Shown: positions 1 through 8,506 of the stretch, in pieces | Layout of the letters: every line of letters starts with the position of its first letter | Numbering within the stretch: the first letter of the stretch is position 1 | DNA from: Desulfuromonadaceae bacterium UBA2294 | Lineage (GTDB): Bacteria; Desulfobacterota; Desulfuromonadia; Desulfuromonadales; UBA2294 | DNA length: 32,365 nt | Direction: 5' to 3' | Assembly (NCBI GenBank): GCA_002345625.1 | Contig: DDWE01000053.1 | Coordinates: 1 to 32,365, forward strand | Program-made: the position numbers and the translations under genes | The notes under the pieces: generated by a model | Seen by the model: only the letters and a program-made list of their open reading frames with translations | Told to the model about the DNA's origin: nothing | The model's database searches: none

Positions 1-2
1 AG

Positions 3-1469
3 TTCAACTCCATCTCCATCTCCGGCTACCACATCCAGGAAGCCGGCGCCAACAACGCCCTGGAGCTGGCCTTCACCCTGGCCGACGGCATCGAGTACGT
101 GCGCGCCGCCATCGCCAAGGGGCTCGACATCGATGCCTTCGCGCCGCGGCTCTCCTTCTTCTTCGCCATCGGCATGAACTTCTTTATGGAGGCAGCCAAG
201 CTGCGAGCCGCGCGCTACCTCTGGTCGCACATGGTCAAGCAGTTCAATCCGCAGAACCAGAAGTCGCTGATGCTGCGCACCCACTGCCAGACCAGCGGCT
301 GGTCGTTGACCGAACAGGATCCTTACAATAACGTCATCCGCACCACCCTCGAGGCGCTGGCCGCTGTTCTGGGCGGTACCCAGTCGCTGCACACCAACGC
401 CCTCGACGAAGCAATTGCCCTGCCGACCGATCATTCGGCGCGCATCGCCCGCAACACCCAGCTGGTGATTCAGGAGGAGAGCGGCGTCTGCAATGTCGTC
501 GATCCTCTCGCCGGTTCCTACTATGTTGAGAGTCTGACCGCCGGCCTGATCGAAGAAGCGCAGAAAATTCTTGATGAGATTGAAGCTCTGGGCGGCATGA
601 CCAAGGCGATCGAGAGCGGCATGCCCAAACTGCGCATCGAAGAATCGGCAGCGAAAAAGCAGGCGGCAATCGATTCCAGCCGCGATGTTATTGTCGGCGT
701 CAACAAGTACAAGTTGGCCAAGGAAGATCCCATCGATGTCCTCGATGTCGATAATGCCGCGGTGCGTGAAGGTCAGATCGCCCGTATCAACAAGATTCGC
801 GCCACCCGAGATTCTGCCGCCTGCCAGAAGGCGCTGGACGCTATTACGGCAGCGTGCGAAAATAACAACGATAATCTCCTCGGCCTCTGTGTTGAAGCTG
901 CCCGTCAGCGGGCGACTGTCGGTGAAATTTCCGATGCCATGGAGAAGGTCTTTGGCCGCCACAAAGCAGAGATCAAGCTGGTCTCGGGAGCGTACGGATC
1001 CGTGGTCGATAGTGATGACAATTTTGCCGCGCTGAAGAAGCGCATCGATGCTTTCGCCGCCAAGGAAGGGCGTCGTCCGCGTATCCTGGTGGCGAAGATG
1101 GGCCAGGATGGCCACGATCGCGGTGCCAAGGTTGTGGCCTCGGCCTATGCCGATGCCGGCTTTGACGTCGATGTCGGCCCCTTGTTCCAGACGCCGGAAG
1201 AGGCGGCCAAAATGGCGGTGGAGAACGATGTCCACATCGTCGGTGTCTCGTCTCTGGCCGCCGGGCACAAGACACTGGTGCCGCAGCTGGTCGCCGCCCT
1301 GAAGGCACTCGGGGCCGATGATATTGCGGTGGTTTGCGGCGGGGTCATTCCGCGTCAGGATTACGACGCCCTGTATGCTGCCGGTGCTGCGAAAATCTTT
1401 GGCCCGGGGACGCCGATCACCACGTCTGCCGAACAGACCCTCGATGCTATCGAGGAGAAGCGTAAATAG
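3..1469 (+). CDS. Methylmalonyl-CoA mutase, large subunit, C-terminal part (5' end outside window)
   Basis: The frame is open from the left edge, so the N-terminus is missing and 488 residues are visible. The product is an adenosylcobalamin-dependent mutase interconverting succinyl-CoA and methylmalonyl-CoA in propionate metabolism. The first residues (FNSISISGYHIQEAGAN) and the segment around SLMLRTHCQTSGWSLTEQD belong to the substrate-binding TIM barrel of this family. The last third is the B12-binding domain, with the DxHxxG cobalamin motif read as DGHDRG; the cobalt-ligating His codon is at 1114-1116. A downstream SLAAGH and a CGGVIP segment complete the Rossmann-like fold. A strong terminator follows at 1481-1509, so the meaB gene downstream probably has its own transcript. 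The adjacent meaB and epimerase genes support the mutase assignment over isobutyryl-CoA mutase. The subunit is the catalytic, B12-binding one; the symbol varies between organisms (scpA, mutB, mcmA). Confidence 0.95.
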   Translation, partial: FNSISISGYHIQEAGANNALELAFTLADGIEYVRAAIAKGLDIDAFAPRLSFFFAIGMNFFMEAAKLRAARYLWSHMVKQFNPQNQKSLMLRTHCQTSGWSLTEQDPYNNVIRTTLEALAAVLGGTQSLHTNALDEAIALPTDHSARIARNTQLVIQEESGVCNVVDPLAGSYYVESLTAGLIEEAQKILDEIEALGGMTKAIESGMPKLRIEESAAKKQAAIDSSRDVIVGVNKYKLAKEDPIDVLDVDNAAVREGQIARINKIRATRDSAACQKALDAITAACENNNDNLLGLCVEAARQRATVGEISDAMEKVFGRHKAEIKLVSGAYGSVVDSDDNFAALKKRIDAFAAKEGRRPRILVAKMGQDGHDRGAKVVASAYADAGFDVDVGPLFQTPEEAAKMAVENDVHIVGVSSLAAGHKTLVPQLVAALKALGADDIAVVCGGVIPRQDYDALYAAGAAKIFGPGTPITTSAEQTLDAIEEKRK

Positions 1470-1480
1470 GCAACAAGCAG

Positions 1481-1509
1481 AAGGCGGGCCTTTTTGGCCC
1501 GCCTTTTTT
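1481..1509 (+). terminator. Intrinsic terminator after the mutase gene
   Basis: A perfect 10-bp stem (AAGGCGGGCC with GGCCCGCCTT, arms 1481-1490 and 1496-1505) with a five-T loop is followed by a run of six T at 1504-1509. It sits 12 bases after the mutase stop codon. Confidence 0.92.
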
Positions 1510-1647
1510 GTAAGCGCCACGAAGAGATGAAGGATGCAGCAATTCAGCCCGGTCAGCAGTGATGGCTCCTGTCAATAAACGATTCGGGTTGTCAGCTTGT
1601 GCTAGAGACCCCCATCTTTTCCATGTGGACAGCTAAAGGTCTTTTCA

Positions 1648-2625
1648 TTGTCCATCATCAAAGACATCACCGCCGGCGTCCGTGCCGGCAACATCCGCGC
1701 TCTCGCTAAAGCGATCACCCTGGTCGAGAGTCGCAGCCCTGATCATTCCCTGGCGGCCACCGCTCTGCTCGATGACCTTCTGCCCGATTCCGGCAATTCA
1801 ATCCGCATTGGTATTTCCGGGGTCCCCGGCGTCGGTAAAAGCACCTTCATCGAGACCTTCGGGCTTGCCCTGATTGCGCGTGGACACAAAGTCGCCGTGC
1901 TGGCAGTCGATCCGAGTTCACAGCTCTCCGGCGGCAGTATTCTGGGTGACAAGACCCGGATGGAAGAGTTGTCGCGTCATACGCAGGCGTTCATCCGCCC
2001 CTCCCCTTCCGGTGACACCCTTGGTGGCGTCGCCCGCAAGACCCGCGAAACCATGTTGATCTGCGAAGCCGCCGGTTTCGATGTCATTATCGTTGAGACG
2101 GTCGGCGTTGGCCAATCAGAGGTGACGGTGGCCTCCATGGTCGATTTTTTTCTGCTGTTGCAGCTCCCCGGTGCCGGTGATGAGCTGCAGGGGATCAAGA
2201 AGGGGGTGATGGAGATCGCCGATGCGATCCTCATCAACAAGGCCGATGGCGACAACCGTCCCCGGGCCGAACTCGCCCGCCAGCAGTATGTCAATGTCCT
2301 GCACATCCTCAAGCCAAAAAGCCGTAACTGGCAGGTTCCTGTACAACTGGTCAGTGCCCTGCACGGCGAGGGGATTGAAGGGGTCTGGAGCATGATCGAA
2401 TCGTACCGCGATACCATGCAGAAAAGTGGTGAGATGGCCACAAAACGCCGACTGCAGGCCAATGACTGGATGTGGAGTTTGGTAATGGATGGCCTGCGCG
2501 AACAGTTCATGTGCGACCGTCAGGTCGCAGGTCTGCTCGACGCGGTGCAGGACGCGGTGGCCAGCGGCGTGACGGCACCCGGTGCTGCGGCTCGGCGTTT
2601 ATTGGAGGCGTTCAAAAGACACTAA
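1648..2625 (+). CDS. meaB: Methylmalonyl-CoA mutase-associated GTPase MeaB (ArgK family)
   Basis: This 325-residue G3E-family GTPase is the chaperone that protects and reactivates adenosylcobalamin-dependent mutases. Visible motifs are the P-loop GVPGVGKS (58-65), the acidic AVDPSS segment around D88, the E150-TVGVGQ switch and the NKAD base-recognition motif (197-200). Length matches the family. The start is TTG: an AAAGG at 1635-1639 lies eight bases upstream, and the N-terminal residues that follow resemble family members. It lies between the mutase and the epimerase, the expected functional context. No clear promoter was found in the 138 bases after the terminator. The older ArgK (arginine transport kinase) name is not supported. 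Confidence 0.95.
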   Translation: MSIIKDITAGVRAGNIRALAKAITLVESRSPDHSLAATALLDDLLPDSGNSIRIGISGVPGVGKSTFIETFGLALIARGHKVAVLAVDPSSQLSGGSILGDKTRMEELSRHTQAFIRPSPSGDTLGGVARKTRETMLICEAAGFDVIIVETVGVGQSEVTVASMVDFFLLLQLPGAGDELQGIKKGVMEIADAILINKADGDNRPRAELARQQYVNVLHILKPKSRNWQVPVQLVSALHGEGIEGVWSMIESYRDTMQKSGEMATKRRLQANDWMWSLVMDGLREQFMCDRQVAGLLDAVQDAVASGVTAPGAAARRLLEAFKRH

Positions 2626-2675
2626 CCGAAACAAAACCCAAAACACATCAATTCCAAATCGACGGGAGACAGTTT

Positions 2676-3080
2676 ATGACCAGCAAGATCAATCACATCG
2701 GCATTGCCGTAAAGAGCCTCGATGTGTCCATCCCCTTTTACCGCGACGTGCTCGGCATGGAGTTCGAGGGGACTGAAGTTGTCGCCGAACAAAAAGTGAA
2801 AGTCGCTTTTCTGGTCGTCGGAGAGAGCCGCATTGAGCTGCTCGAGGCGACGGTGGACGATTCCCCGGTGGCGAAGTTCATCGAGAAAAATGGCGAGGGG
2901 GTGCACCATATCGCCTACGAGGTGGCTGACCTGCCCGCCACCCTGGGCCAGTTAAAGGCTGCGGGGGTGCGTCTGATCGATGAAGCACCGCGTCAAGGCG
3001 CACACGGGGCGTCCATTGCCTTCTTGCATCCGAAGGCGACAGGCGGCGTGCTGACCGAACTTTGTCAGTCGGGACACTAA
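2676..3080 (+). CDS. mce: Methylmalonyl-CoA epimerase
   Basis: This 134-residue vicinal-oxygen-chelate protein interconverts the R and S forms of methylmalonyl-CoA, linking propionyl-CoA carboxylase and the mutase. The first half begins INHIGIAV with metal-ligand candidate H7; the second carries VHHIAYEV (H78) and ends GGVLTELCQ, with E128 as the last ligand candidate. The fold is two paired beta-alpha-beta-beta-beta units and the length is exactly typical. The frame is open further upstream into meaB, but the ATG at 2676 with GGGAG at 2664-2668, seven bases away, is clearly the start. It is 50 bases downstream of meaB and probably cotranscribed with it. Confidence 0.95.
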   Translation: MTSKINHIGIAVKSLDVSIPFYRDVLGMEFEGTEVVAEQKVKVAFLVVGESRIELLEATVDDSPVAKFIEKNGEGVHHIAYEVADLPATLGQLKAAGVRLIDEAPRQGAHGASIAFLHPKATGGVLTELCQSGH

Positions 3081-3255
3081 TATCAATCCGCCGTTATAAA
3101 AAGGCAACATGAAAAAATTATCATCATGAGATCATGTTTTGCGGTTTGCAGTTAAAGTCTGCGGATTTACGTAAAGAAAAAAATACCATTCACATAAAAC
3201 ATCGTTTGTTTTTACTTTAATTTTGGCTTGACACCGTCTTTGTGGCTCGTGTAGG

Positions 3256-3284
3256 GTGGCAGTGCGGTTTCAGTTTGTTATAAT
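3256..3284 (+). promoter_or_regulatory. Candidate sigma-70 promoter upstream of the redoxin gene
   Basis: A perfect TATAAT at 3279-3284 lies 17 bases after GTGGCA (3256-3261). A separate TTGACA at 3228-3233 lies upstream without a good -10 at standard spacing. The surrounding 250-base gap is AT-rich and otherwise empty of genes. Confidence 0.4.
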
Positions 3285-3334
3285 CGCTGCGGTCAAATAG
3301 AAAACAGTGATTCAGCGAGGAGCACAACGGCTTG

Positions 3335-3841
3335 ATGCTGCAACGATTGTTTCAGGGGAAAAAAGGACTTCTTATCCTGATGGCAGTAACACTACTGCTG
3401 ACCCCGTTGCACGGCTGGGCACTTGAGATCGGTGCGCCGCCACCCGATTTTGAGCTTCCCGGAATCAAAGGCGATACCGTGCGGCTCTCTGCTTTTCGTG
3501 GTCGGCCGATTGTGCTTAAAATTGCAACCACCTGGTGTCCAAGTTGCAAGGTTCAGGTCAAGGAGCTGGCCCTCGCACAGGATGTTCTGAAGGCGTACAA
3601 CGCCGCTGTTATCGAGGTTTATATCGATGAACCGTTGCAGGATGTCGTTAATGATGTGCAGACCAGGCCGACCGCACTTGCCTCAGTGGTCGCCGTTGAT
3701 GACGGGCAGGTGGCACGCAAGTACAACCTGCTGGGGATCCCGCGGGTGCTGGTGATCGATCGTGACTTCCTGGTGCAGCGTGACCGCGGCCTGCTCACCG
3801 CAGACGATCTCGCAGCGAAGCTTAAGTCTTTGGATCGGTAA
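3335..3841 (+). CDS. TlpA-like periplasmic thiol-disulfide redoxin
   Basis: This protein of about 168 residues has an N-terminal signal segment (hydrophobic residues 10-25, likely cleavage after HGWA at 29) and a thioredoxin fold. The redox motif is WCPSC, with C68 and C71, preceded by PDFELPGIKGDTVRLSAF, typical of the peroxiredoxin/TlpA family. GIPRVLVIDRD supplies the cis-proline loop. It should act in the periplasm as a thiol reductase or oxidase, for example in cytochrome c maturation or envelope redox control; the partner cannot be read from the sequence. A GAGGAG at 3317-3322 could serve either TTG at 3332 (nine bases) or ATG at 3335 (twelve bases); the ATG is given here. It stands alone, upstream of a long gene-poor gap. 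Confidence 0.85.
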   Translation: MLQRLFQGKKGLLILMAVTLLLTPLHGWALEIGAPPPDFELPGIKGDTVRLSAFRGRPIVLKIATTWCPSCKVQVKELALAQDVLKAYNAAVIEVYIDEPLQDVVNDVQTRPTALASVVAVDDGQVARKYNLLGIPRVLVIDRDFLVQRDRGLLTADDLAAKLKSLDR

Positions 3842-4313
3842 GGGGACTGATCCAGTGGTAATTTTTGAACAAGTGTTTTATTGACGTGGTTGATGCGCAA
3901 CACTGTAGCGAAAAAACGACACTCCCCGATGGCAAAAGCAGGCATTCAGCACATGAATCAGCGGTTTGAGTCTAATACAGTGTTTGGCACCTTTATTGAA
4001 TAAGTAGGGGTTTATTAGAGATTTACCGGATATGTGATATCCGATGGGAGTACCTAACCGCACTGTGGCAGAACGGTCCGGAGAGGAGGTGACGGGGAGA
4101 GGTTGTCCTGACTGACGCTTGGCGCAGGGAAGGACAGGGCTTGCCGGCATGTACAATCAAGCAGGCTGTTAAATTTATCAGAACCGCATCTAGTCCGTTG
4201 TGATGTCTTGACGGCGATGCAACAAAGCAGCTTTTAGGTGAAGAAGAGGCCCATTGGGGGCACGCGGAACATTCCGCAGCAAAAAGTACGACTTATTTAT
4301 CAGGAGGCAAAGC
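3842..4313. other. Gene-free stretch between redoxin and porin genes
   Basis: No convincing gene lies in these 472 bases. A perfect hairpin with 7-bp arms (CGGATAT / ATATCCG, 4027-4043, loop GTG) is present. The minus strand is open from 4156 to 3878 but lacks a ribosome binding site and resembles no protein domain I recognise. The 3'-most part carries the porin leader, with TTGACG at 4208-4213 (no good -10) and the porin Shine-Dalgarno AGGAGG at 4302-4307. The middle part has the look of an eroded repeated element, but I could not identify it. Confidence 0.4.
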
Positions 4314-5402
4314 ATGAAGAAACTGGTACTGGCCCTGATTGCCCTGGCAGCAATCGTCGCCGTCGCCACCCCGGCGCTGGCGGATTACAACTTTTATGGT
4401 TCTATGCGGTTCAAAACTGGCTATACCGTTACGGCTGATCAGCCTAATCGCAGTTCCGACAGCTCTCAATTTGGCTTGCAGTCCAACACACGCTTCGGTC
4501 TTAATGCGACCACTGGTAATATCGGCGGTCGTATAGAGATGGGTCTGCTCGATGGCACAGGTTCTGCCAATGTTTACACCCGCTTGATGTATGGCACCTT
4601 GAAGACCGATGCCGGTACACTACTCATCGGCCAGACCTACAATCCGTACTGGACCGCTTACGCCATGGTTTACAATAATGACGATGGTCTCAATGGGTTT
4701 GGTGAACTTTATGAGCAACGCACCCCGCAGATCAAATTTGACTTCAACAGTGGTCTTTATGTCTCGGCGATCCAGAATCAGGCGATTCAAAAATCTGTGG
4801 CTAATTCCAAGGCATTGTTGCCGAAACTGAATGTCGGCTTCAAGAACAAAGCCGGGGCATTGAGCTACAATCTCGGCGTGGCTTATCAGGTTTATGACCA
4901 GTACTATGGTGCGGCTTTTGCGCCTGTTGCGGCTTCATCTGTAACCAACGTTGGTGGTGTCGCTACGCCTAACGCTGCGGTTCCGGTCACTGACAACAAG
5001 CGTACCATTCAGTCCTACTTGACTTATTTTGAACTGGTCATGAAGCAGGAGACGATGACTGCGCAGATGAAACTGCACTACGGCCAAAACCTGGCAGAGT
5101 TCGGTTTTAAACGCGACAAGAGCTACAATGCAGTAGGTAACAATAACACCGAGAGTTACGGTGGTGTCGCTCAGGTTAGTGTTGATATGTTCAATGTCGG
5201 CTTTTCCTATACCGTCGATGCTGATGACACGACTGCCAAAACCGACAAAGATGTTGTTGCATTTGTCAACGCTGTTATCAAGCCGGTCAAGGGCTTCTCC
5301 ATTACTCCAGAAATTGCTTACTATGACAATAACGTCAATGGTTTCGATTTCGACGGTGCCGATATGGTTGTCGGTACCATCAAGTGGCAGATGGATTTTT
5401 AA
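4314..5402 (+). CDS. Outer-membrane porin, single beta-barrel
   Basis: This 362-residue protein has a clear signal peptide (MKKLVLALIALAAIVAVATPALA, cleavage before DYNFYG). The mature part consists of alternating polar and aromatic residues forming amphipathic beta strands, and it ends in WQMDF, the terminal phenylalanine being the outer-membrane insertion signal. The opening YGSMRFKTGY and the segment LLIGQTYNPYW resemble the porins of Geobacter and relatives. It should form a passive channel for small solutes; specificity is unknown. The frame is open upstream, but AGGAGG at 4302-4307, six bases before ATG 4314, together with the signal peptide, fixes the start. Codon use is less GC-rich than in the neighbours, as is common for highly expressed porins. 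A UUCG-capped terminator follows. Confidence 0.9.
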   Translation: MKKLVLALIALAAIVAVATPALADYNFYGSMRFKTGYTVTADQPNRSSDSSQFGLQSNTRFGLNATTGNIGGRIEMGLLDGTGSANVYTRLMYGTLKTDAGTLLIGQTYNPYWTAYAMVYNNDDGLNGFGELYEQRTPQIKFDFNSGLYVSAIQNQAIQKSVANSKALLPKLNVGFKNKAGALSYNLGVAYQVYDQYYGAAFAPVAASSVTNVGGVATPNAAVPVTDNKRTIQSYLTYFELVMKQETMTAQMKLHYGQNLAEFGFKRDKSYNAVGNNNTESYGGVAQVSVDMFNVGFSYTVDADDTTAKTDKDVVAFVNAVIKPVKGFSITPEIAYYDNNVNGFDFDGADMVVGTIKWQMDF

Positions 5403-5430
5403 TCACTGTTTAACCGTAGCAAGCTAGATC

Positions 5431-5463
5431 AAAGCCCCGGACTTCGGTTCGGGGCTTTTTTTT
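5431..5463 (+). terminator. Intrinsic terminator of the porin gene
   Basis: Arms AAAGCCCCG (5431-5439) and CGGGGCTTT extend through G-T, A-T and C-G pairs to a TTCG tetraloop at 5443-5446, followed by an uninterrupted run of T to 5463. It lies 28 bases after the porin stop. Confidence 0.92.
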
Positions 5464-6055
5464 AGAAAGGTGTGGAGAGGTAAAGGTGGATAGAAAGTCA
5501 AAATCGGATTTTGCCGCCGGGTGCAGAGAAAACTCTGGTTAGAGGATTGTAGAGTAGCAACTGGTTTTGATGCCAAGTCACTAAGTTGCGAAGAATACAG
5601 GGCAAAGAACTCAGGTCATAAGAGTTTGGTGGATATTTTCAGTCGTTGATTCTGGGCTAGTTGTATAAACACACTATATACAAAAAGCATTATCGAACGC
5701 AGATAAAGGCAGATGCACGCAGATTGAAAACCGTTTAGTCTTGCTGTTATCCGCTTTGATCTGCTCTTATCTGCGTTCGAAAATAAGGTTTGGCTTCGTT
5801 ATGGATCATTGCCTGTGCGAAAGATCAGTGTAAAACAGGTTGAAACATTTATCCATTGACAACAGAAGGTTTCCCGGCATCTCTAGAGCGTCGGCATAAA
5901 CTGTTTCTGGCTTTTCACCTGCCCTGATGCGGTAATTTTGTGACAGCAAATCAAAGGGGACACGCAACAGGACTGGTTTTGCAGCTAAAAGCAAGGTATG
6001 ATGTGCTTTCAAAAAATGTCCGGAGTTAAAGGCCGGCTGAATAAGAGGTGCGGGT
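5464..6055. other. Gene-free stretch with eroded repeat-like DNA
   Basis: About 590 bases without a convincing gene. It contains the quasi-palindrome at 5693-5780 listed separately. The segment near 5570-5615 (GCCAAGTCACTAAGTTGCG and following) looks like a decayed intergenic repeat. The minus-strand open frame 6252-5806 overlaps the next gene and shows no domain. The final bases carry the Shine-Dalgarno of the FG-GAP gene at 6044-6048. Confidence 0.5.
5693..5780. repeat. Quasi-palindromic intergenic repeat with CGCAGAT units
   Basis: The left arm 5693-5714 and the inverted right arm 5759-5780 match at 20 of 22 positions; both begin TCGAACGCAGATAA. The centre contains further CGCAGAT / CGGAT-like units (5718-5724). 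Repeats built on ACGCAGAT are scattered between genes in many bacterial genomes; this looks like one copy, with structure-forming potential and no coding capacity. Confidence 0.7.
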
Positions 6056-7810
6056 ATGAAAGGTTGGTCTGTTGGGTTGGTTCTGCTGGGGTTGCTTTTG
6101 GTGAACGGTACGGCGACAGCGGCGGTTCCGTCGACTCTAGCGCATGATTTTGCCCCGATTGATGGGCTGGTGCTGCTGGCCCGCGATGGTGAGGTGATGG
6201 TAGATGCCTCGGTGGAGCAAGGAGTCCGGGTTGGGGAACTGTTCAGCATCATTGCTCCGGGTGAGACGATTCGTCATCCGGTCAGCGGTGCGGTTCTCGG
6301 TCGCCTCGACAAGGTGAGTGGCGTTCTGGCCATCACCCAGGTGCGCTCCGGTTTTGCCACTGGCCGACTGCTCAGCGGCGCCGAGCCGGCACCGGGGACG
6401 ATCATTCGCCGTTTTGCCCGGGTCAAGGCTTGGTTTGTTGACCCTGCTGGCCGTGGTGAGATGGTTTTCAGTGAAGTGCGGGCCGCCCTGCCGCAACTCG
6501 ACTGGCAACCCTATACCACCGATGCCGCAAAGCCGAGCAAGGATGGCCTGCTGTTTACCTTGCAGGGCAGCAATCTCGATGTGCGCGGCGATGGTGAAAT
6601 GCTACACAGCTACACTCTGCCGGCAATTGGCCTGATGGCAGCGCCGGTTGCGGTTACTCCGGTTTCGGTCCCGGTGGTGCCATTGGCAGTCAACGCGGCT
6701 CCGGCGAAGATCGCAGCACTGTCAGGCGCACCCGTACTGGCGGCACCGATAGAAGGCACACCAGCGGTCGCTGCTGCTCCGCAGGGGGCTGCAGTCATCG
6801 TGCCGCAGACCGCCGAAGCGATTGAGAAGCAGCCGAGTAAATGGATCGGCGCTGCCGTCGATGGGGTGCCGGTCGGACTGGCCATTGCCGATCTGGACGG
6901 TGACGGTAAAAACGAAGTGGCCCGTCTGCTGGCTGATCGTCTGGAGATTGGTCGGGTGACCGGCGTCAATTATAAAAAGCTACAGGAAATCGAACTGGTC
7001 AAAGGGCGTGATGGCCTGAATCTGGTTGCTTTTGACCTGAATAAAAATGGCAAGCTGGAACTGTTTGTGACCGCCGCCTCGATCGACGAAGTGCGCAGCA
7101 CGGTGTTTGAGTTTGATGGCAAAAAATACCGGGAACTGGCTGACGATCAGCGCTGGTTTATCAATCTCGTCGGCCTGACTGATGGTCCGGCCCTGCTCGG
7201 TCAGCGGCGCACCCCCGGCATCCAGCCTTTTGCTCCCACCGTGCATCGTCTGCAATGGCAAGGCAAGGTGCTGGCCGAGGGGGATGCCGTCTCCTTACCG
7301 CCCGACGCAACTGTTTTCGCCATCACATCGATTCCCGGTGCCGGCACCGAGCGCTTTGTGCGCATTAATAACGGTGGCCATCTCACCCTGGCTAATTTGG
7401 AGCTGGGGGAGCTGTGGGTCAGTGAACAAAGCGGCGATACCGAGATTGGTTTCAAACAGTCGGAGTTTCTGGTCAGTGGTGGCAGTGAGGATGTAGTCAG
7501 CTATATCTTTTTGCCGGCACCTTTGCACCTGAGTGCGGATGGGCTTCTGCTGACGGCGTTCAATACGGGCTTTACCAGTTCAAATGCTTTCCGGCAAATG
7601 ACAATGGCCGAGATTGTCGGTTGGCGCTGGGAGGGGCAGGAGCTGATGCCGAAGTGGAATATCACCGGAATCGAGGGCTATGTGCCGGCGGTAACCATTG
7701 CTGATCTTGATAGCGACGGTGTCGACGAGCTGGTGATGCTACTCGCATATCCGAACCGCAACCCTTTCGGCAGTCGGCGCTCGGTGATCCGTACCCTGGC
7801 TTTGAACTAG
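6056..7810 (+). CDS. Exported FlgT-like / FG-GAP (VCBS) repeat protein
   Basis: This 584-residue protein starts with a signal peptide (hydrophobic residues 5-20, cleavage near ATAA). Residues about 33-125 (DGLVLLARDGEVMVDASVE, GVRVGELFSI, VSGAVLGRLDKVSGVLAITQV) resemble the C-terminal domain of flagellar protein FlgT and related envelope proteins. Residues 190-255 are an Ala/Val/Pro-rich linker. The rest carries calcium-binding FG-GAP/VCBS-type loops: DLDGDGKNE (279-287), DLNKNGKLE (327-335) and DLDSDGVDE (550-558). It is probably a periplasmic or surface beta-propeller protein. The exact role is unknown, and there are no flagellar genes nearby. The start is ATG 6056 with AGAGG at 6044-6048. 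A bidirectional terminator follows. Confidence 0.8.
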   Translation: MKGWSVGLVLLGLLLVNGTATAAVPSTLAHDFAPIDGLVLLARDGEVMVDASVEQGVRVGELFSIIAPGETIRHPVSGAVLGRLDKVSGVLAITQVRSGFATGRLLSGAEPAPGTIIRRFARVKAWFVDPAGRGEMVFSEVRAALPQLDWQPYTTDAAKPSKDGLLFTLQGSNLDVRGDGEMLHSYTLPAIGLMAAPVAVTPVSVPVVPLAVNAAPAKIAALSGAPVLAAPIEGTPAVAAAPQGAAVIVPQTAEAIEKQPSKWIGAAVDGVPVGLAIADLDGDGKNEVARLLADRLEIGRVTGVNYKKLQEIELVKGRDGLNLVAFDLNKNGKLELFVTAASIDEVRSTVFEFDGKKYRELADDQRWFINLVGLTDGPALLGQRRTPGIQPFAPTVHRLQWQGKVLAEGDAVSLPPDATVFAITSIPGAGTERFVRINNGGHLTLANLELGELWVSEQSGDTEIGFKQSEFLVSGGSEDVVSYIFLPAPLHLSADGLLLTAFNTGFTSSNAFRQMTMAEIVGWRWEGQELMPKWNITGIEGYVPAVTIADLDSDGVDELVMLLAYPNRNPFGSRRSVIRTLALN

Positions 7811-7830
7811 AACGTACCGCACAAAATGTA

Positions 7831-7861
7831 AAAGGCCCGGCAATCTGCCGGGCCTTTTTTT
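7831..7861. terminator. Bidirectional intrinsic terminator
   Basis: A perfect 12-bp stem, AAAGGCCCGGCA (7831-7842) with TGCCGGGCCTTT (7846-7857), has a three-base loop and a T run to 7861. The A-rich left flank gives it T-rich ends on the minus strand as well. It separates the convergent FG-GAP and GAF genes. Confidence 0.92.
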
Positions 7862-7885
7862 GACCAAAAATAGCGATCTGGCACT

Positions 7886-8398
7886 TTAATCGAGATGCCG
7901 GCTCATGACGCTGGCGATATCGACCAGATAGGTCATGTCGCGCGGGGTGAAATCGTTTACGTCATCAACGTTGGCCCCTTTTCGTGAGACCTGTATGGCG
8001 CCGCGCACCCGGTCGGTACCAGGGATCGGCACACTGACGATTTTCTGGATCGGTAACGGCTTCTCCGCCGAAGTCGGCTCCAGTCGCACGCGCTCGAAGA
8101 TCGAAGCATGGTGGACCGAGGCAAAGCGATTGTTGACGAAGGGTTTGTTCTCGCGCACGGTACGCGCAGCAAGGGAGTCGATGGAGGACAACGGCAGAAA
8201 GCCGATGGTCTTCAGTTTGCGCGGCCACCAGAAATGCAGGATATCTTTTTCATCATCGAGGACAAAAATGGCGACTTCATCGGCGCTGACCTTGTAGGCC
8301 TGACCAAGGATGCCGGCCGCCGCTTCGAGACGCTTTTCCGGATTGTCTATTCCGGTGAGGTGACTGTCGAGTTTTTTGCAGTAGTCATCGATGCCCAT
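7886..8398 (-). CDS. GAF-domain protein
   Basis: This 170-residue cytoplasmic protein is essentially one GAF domain. The N-terminal helix (GIDDYCKKLDSHLTG) leads into ILGQAYKVSADEVAIFVLD, then a central part with SLAARTVRENKPFVNN and the strand pair PIQKIVSVPIP / GAIQVSRKG, and a last helix DMTYLVDIASVMSRHLD. No output domain is attached, so it probably binds a small ligand or a partner protein. The ligand cannot be predicted. AGAGG on the minus strand lies about nine bases before the ATG. It is downstream of the sigma-factor operon on the same strand, separated by 108 bases that hold a possible extended -10 promoter. Confidence 0.85.
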   Translation of the reverse strand: MGIDDYCKKLDSHLTGIDNPEKRLEAAAGILGQAYKVSADEVAIFVLDDEKDILHFWWPRKLKTIGFLPLSSIDSLAARTVRENKPFVNNRFASVHHASIFERVRLEPTSAEKPLPIQKIVSVPIPGTDRVRGAIQVSRKGANVDDVNDFTPRDMTYLVDIASVMSRHLD

Positions 8399-8431
8399 AC
8401 CGATTTCCTCTCTTTATCCAATGACATCAAA

Positions 8432-8440
8432 AGTATAGCA
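8432..8440 (-). promoter_or_regulatory. Possible extended -10 promoter for the GAF gene
   Basis: On the minus strand TGCTATACT reads as an extended -10 (TGn plus TATACT, the hexamer at 8437-8432). There is no good -35 hexamer. The position, about 35 bases before the start codon, is suitable. Confidence 0.3.
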
Positions 8441-8506
8441 AGAGTATTAGCACAGCTTCCCTAGCCGCGTAAAGAGTGTGTATTGAGCGCAGGTGTAAAA
8501 GCAGGG

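Noticed and set aside
3105..3140. Terminator after the epimerase gene
   Set aside because: The inverted arms AACATGA and TCATGTT are far apart, AT-rich and followed by only four T; not convincing.
3257..3272. Sigma-54 promoter before the redoxin gene
   Set aside because: TGGCA is present, but the GC pair required at -12 is not at the correct distance (TC is found).
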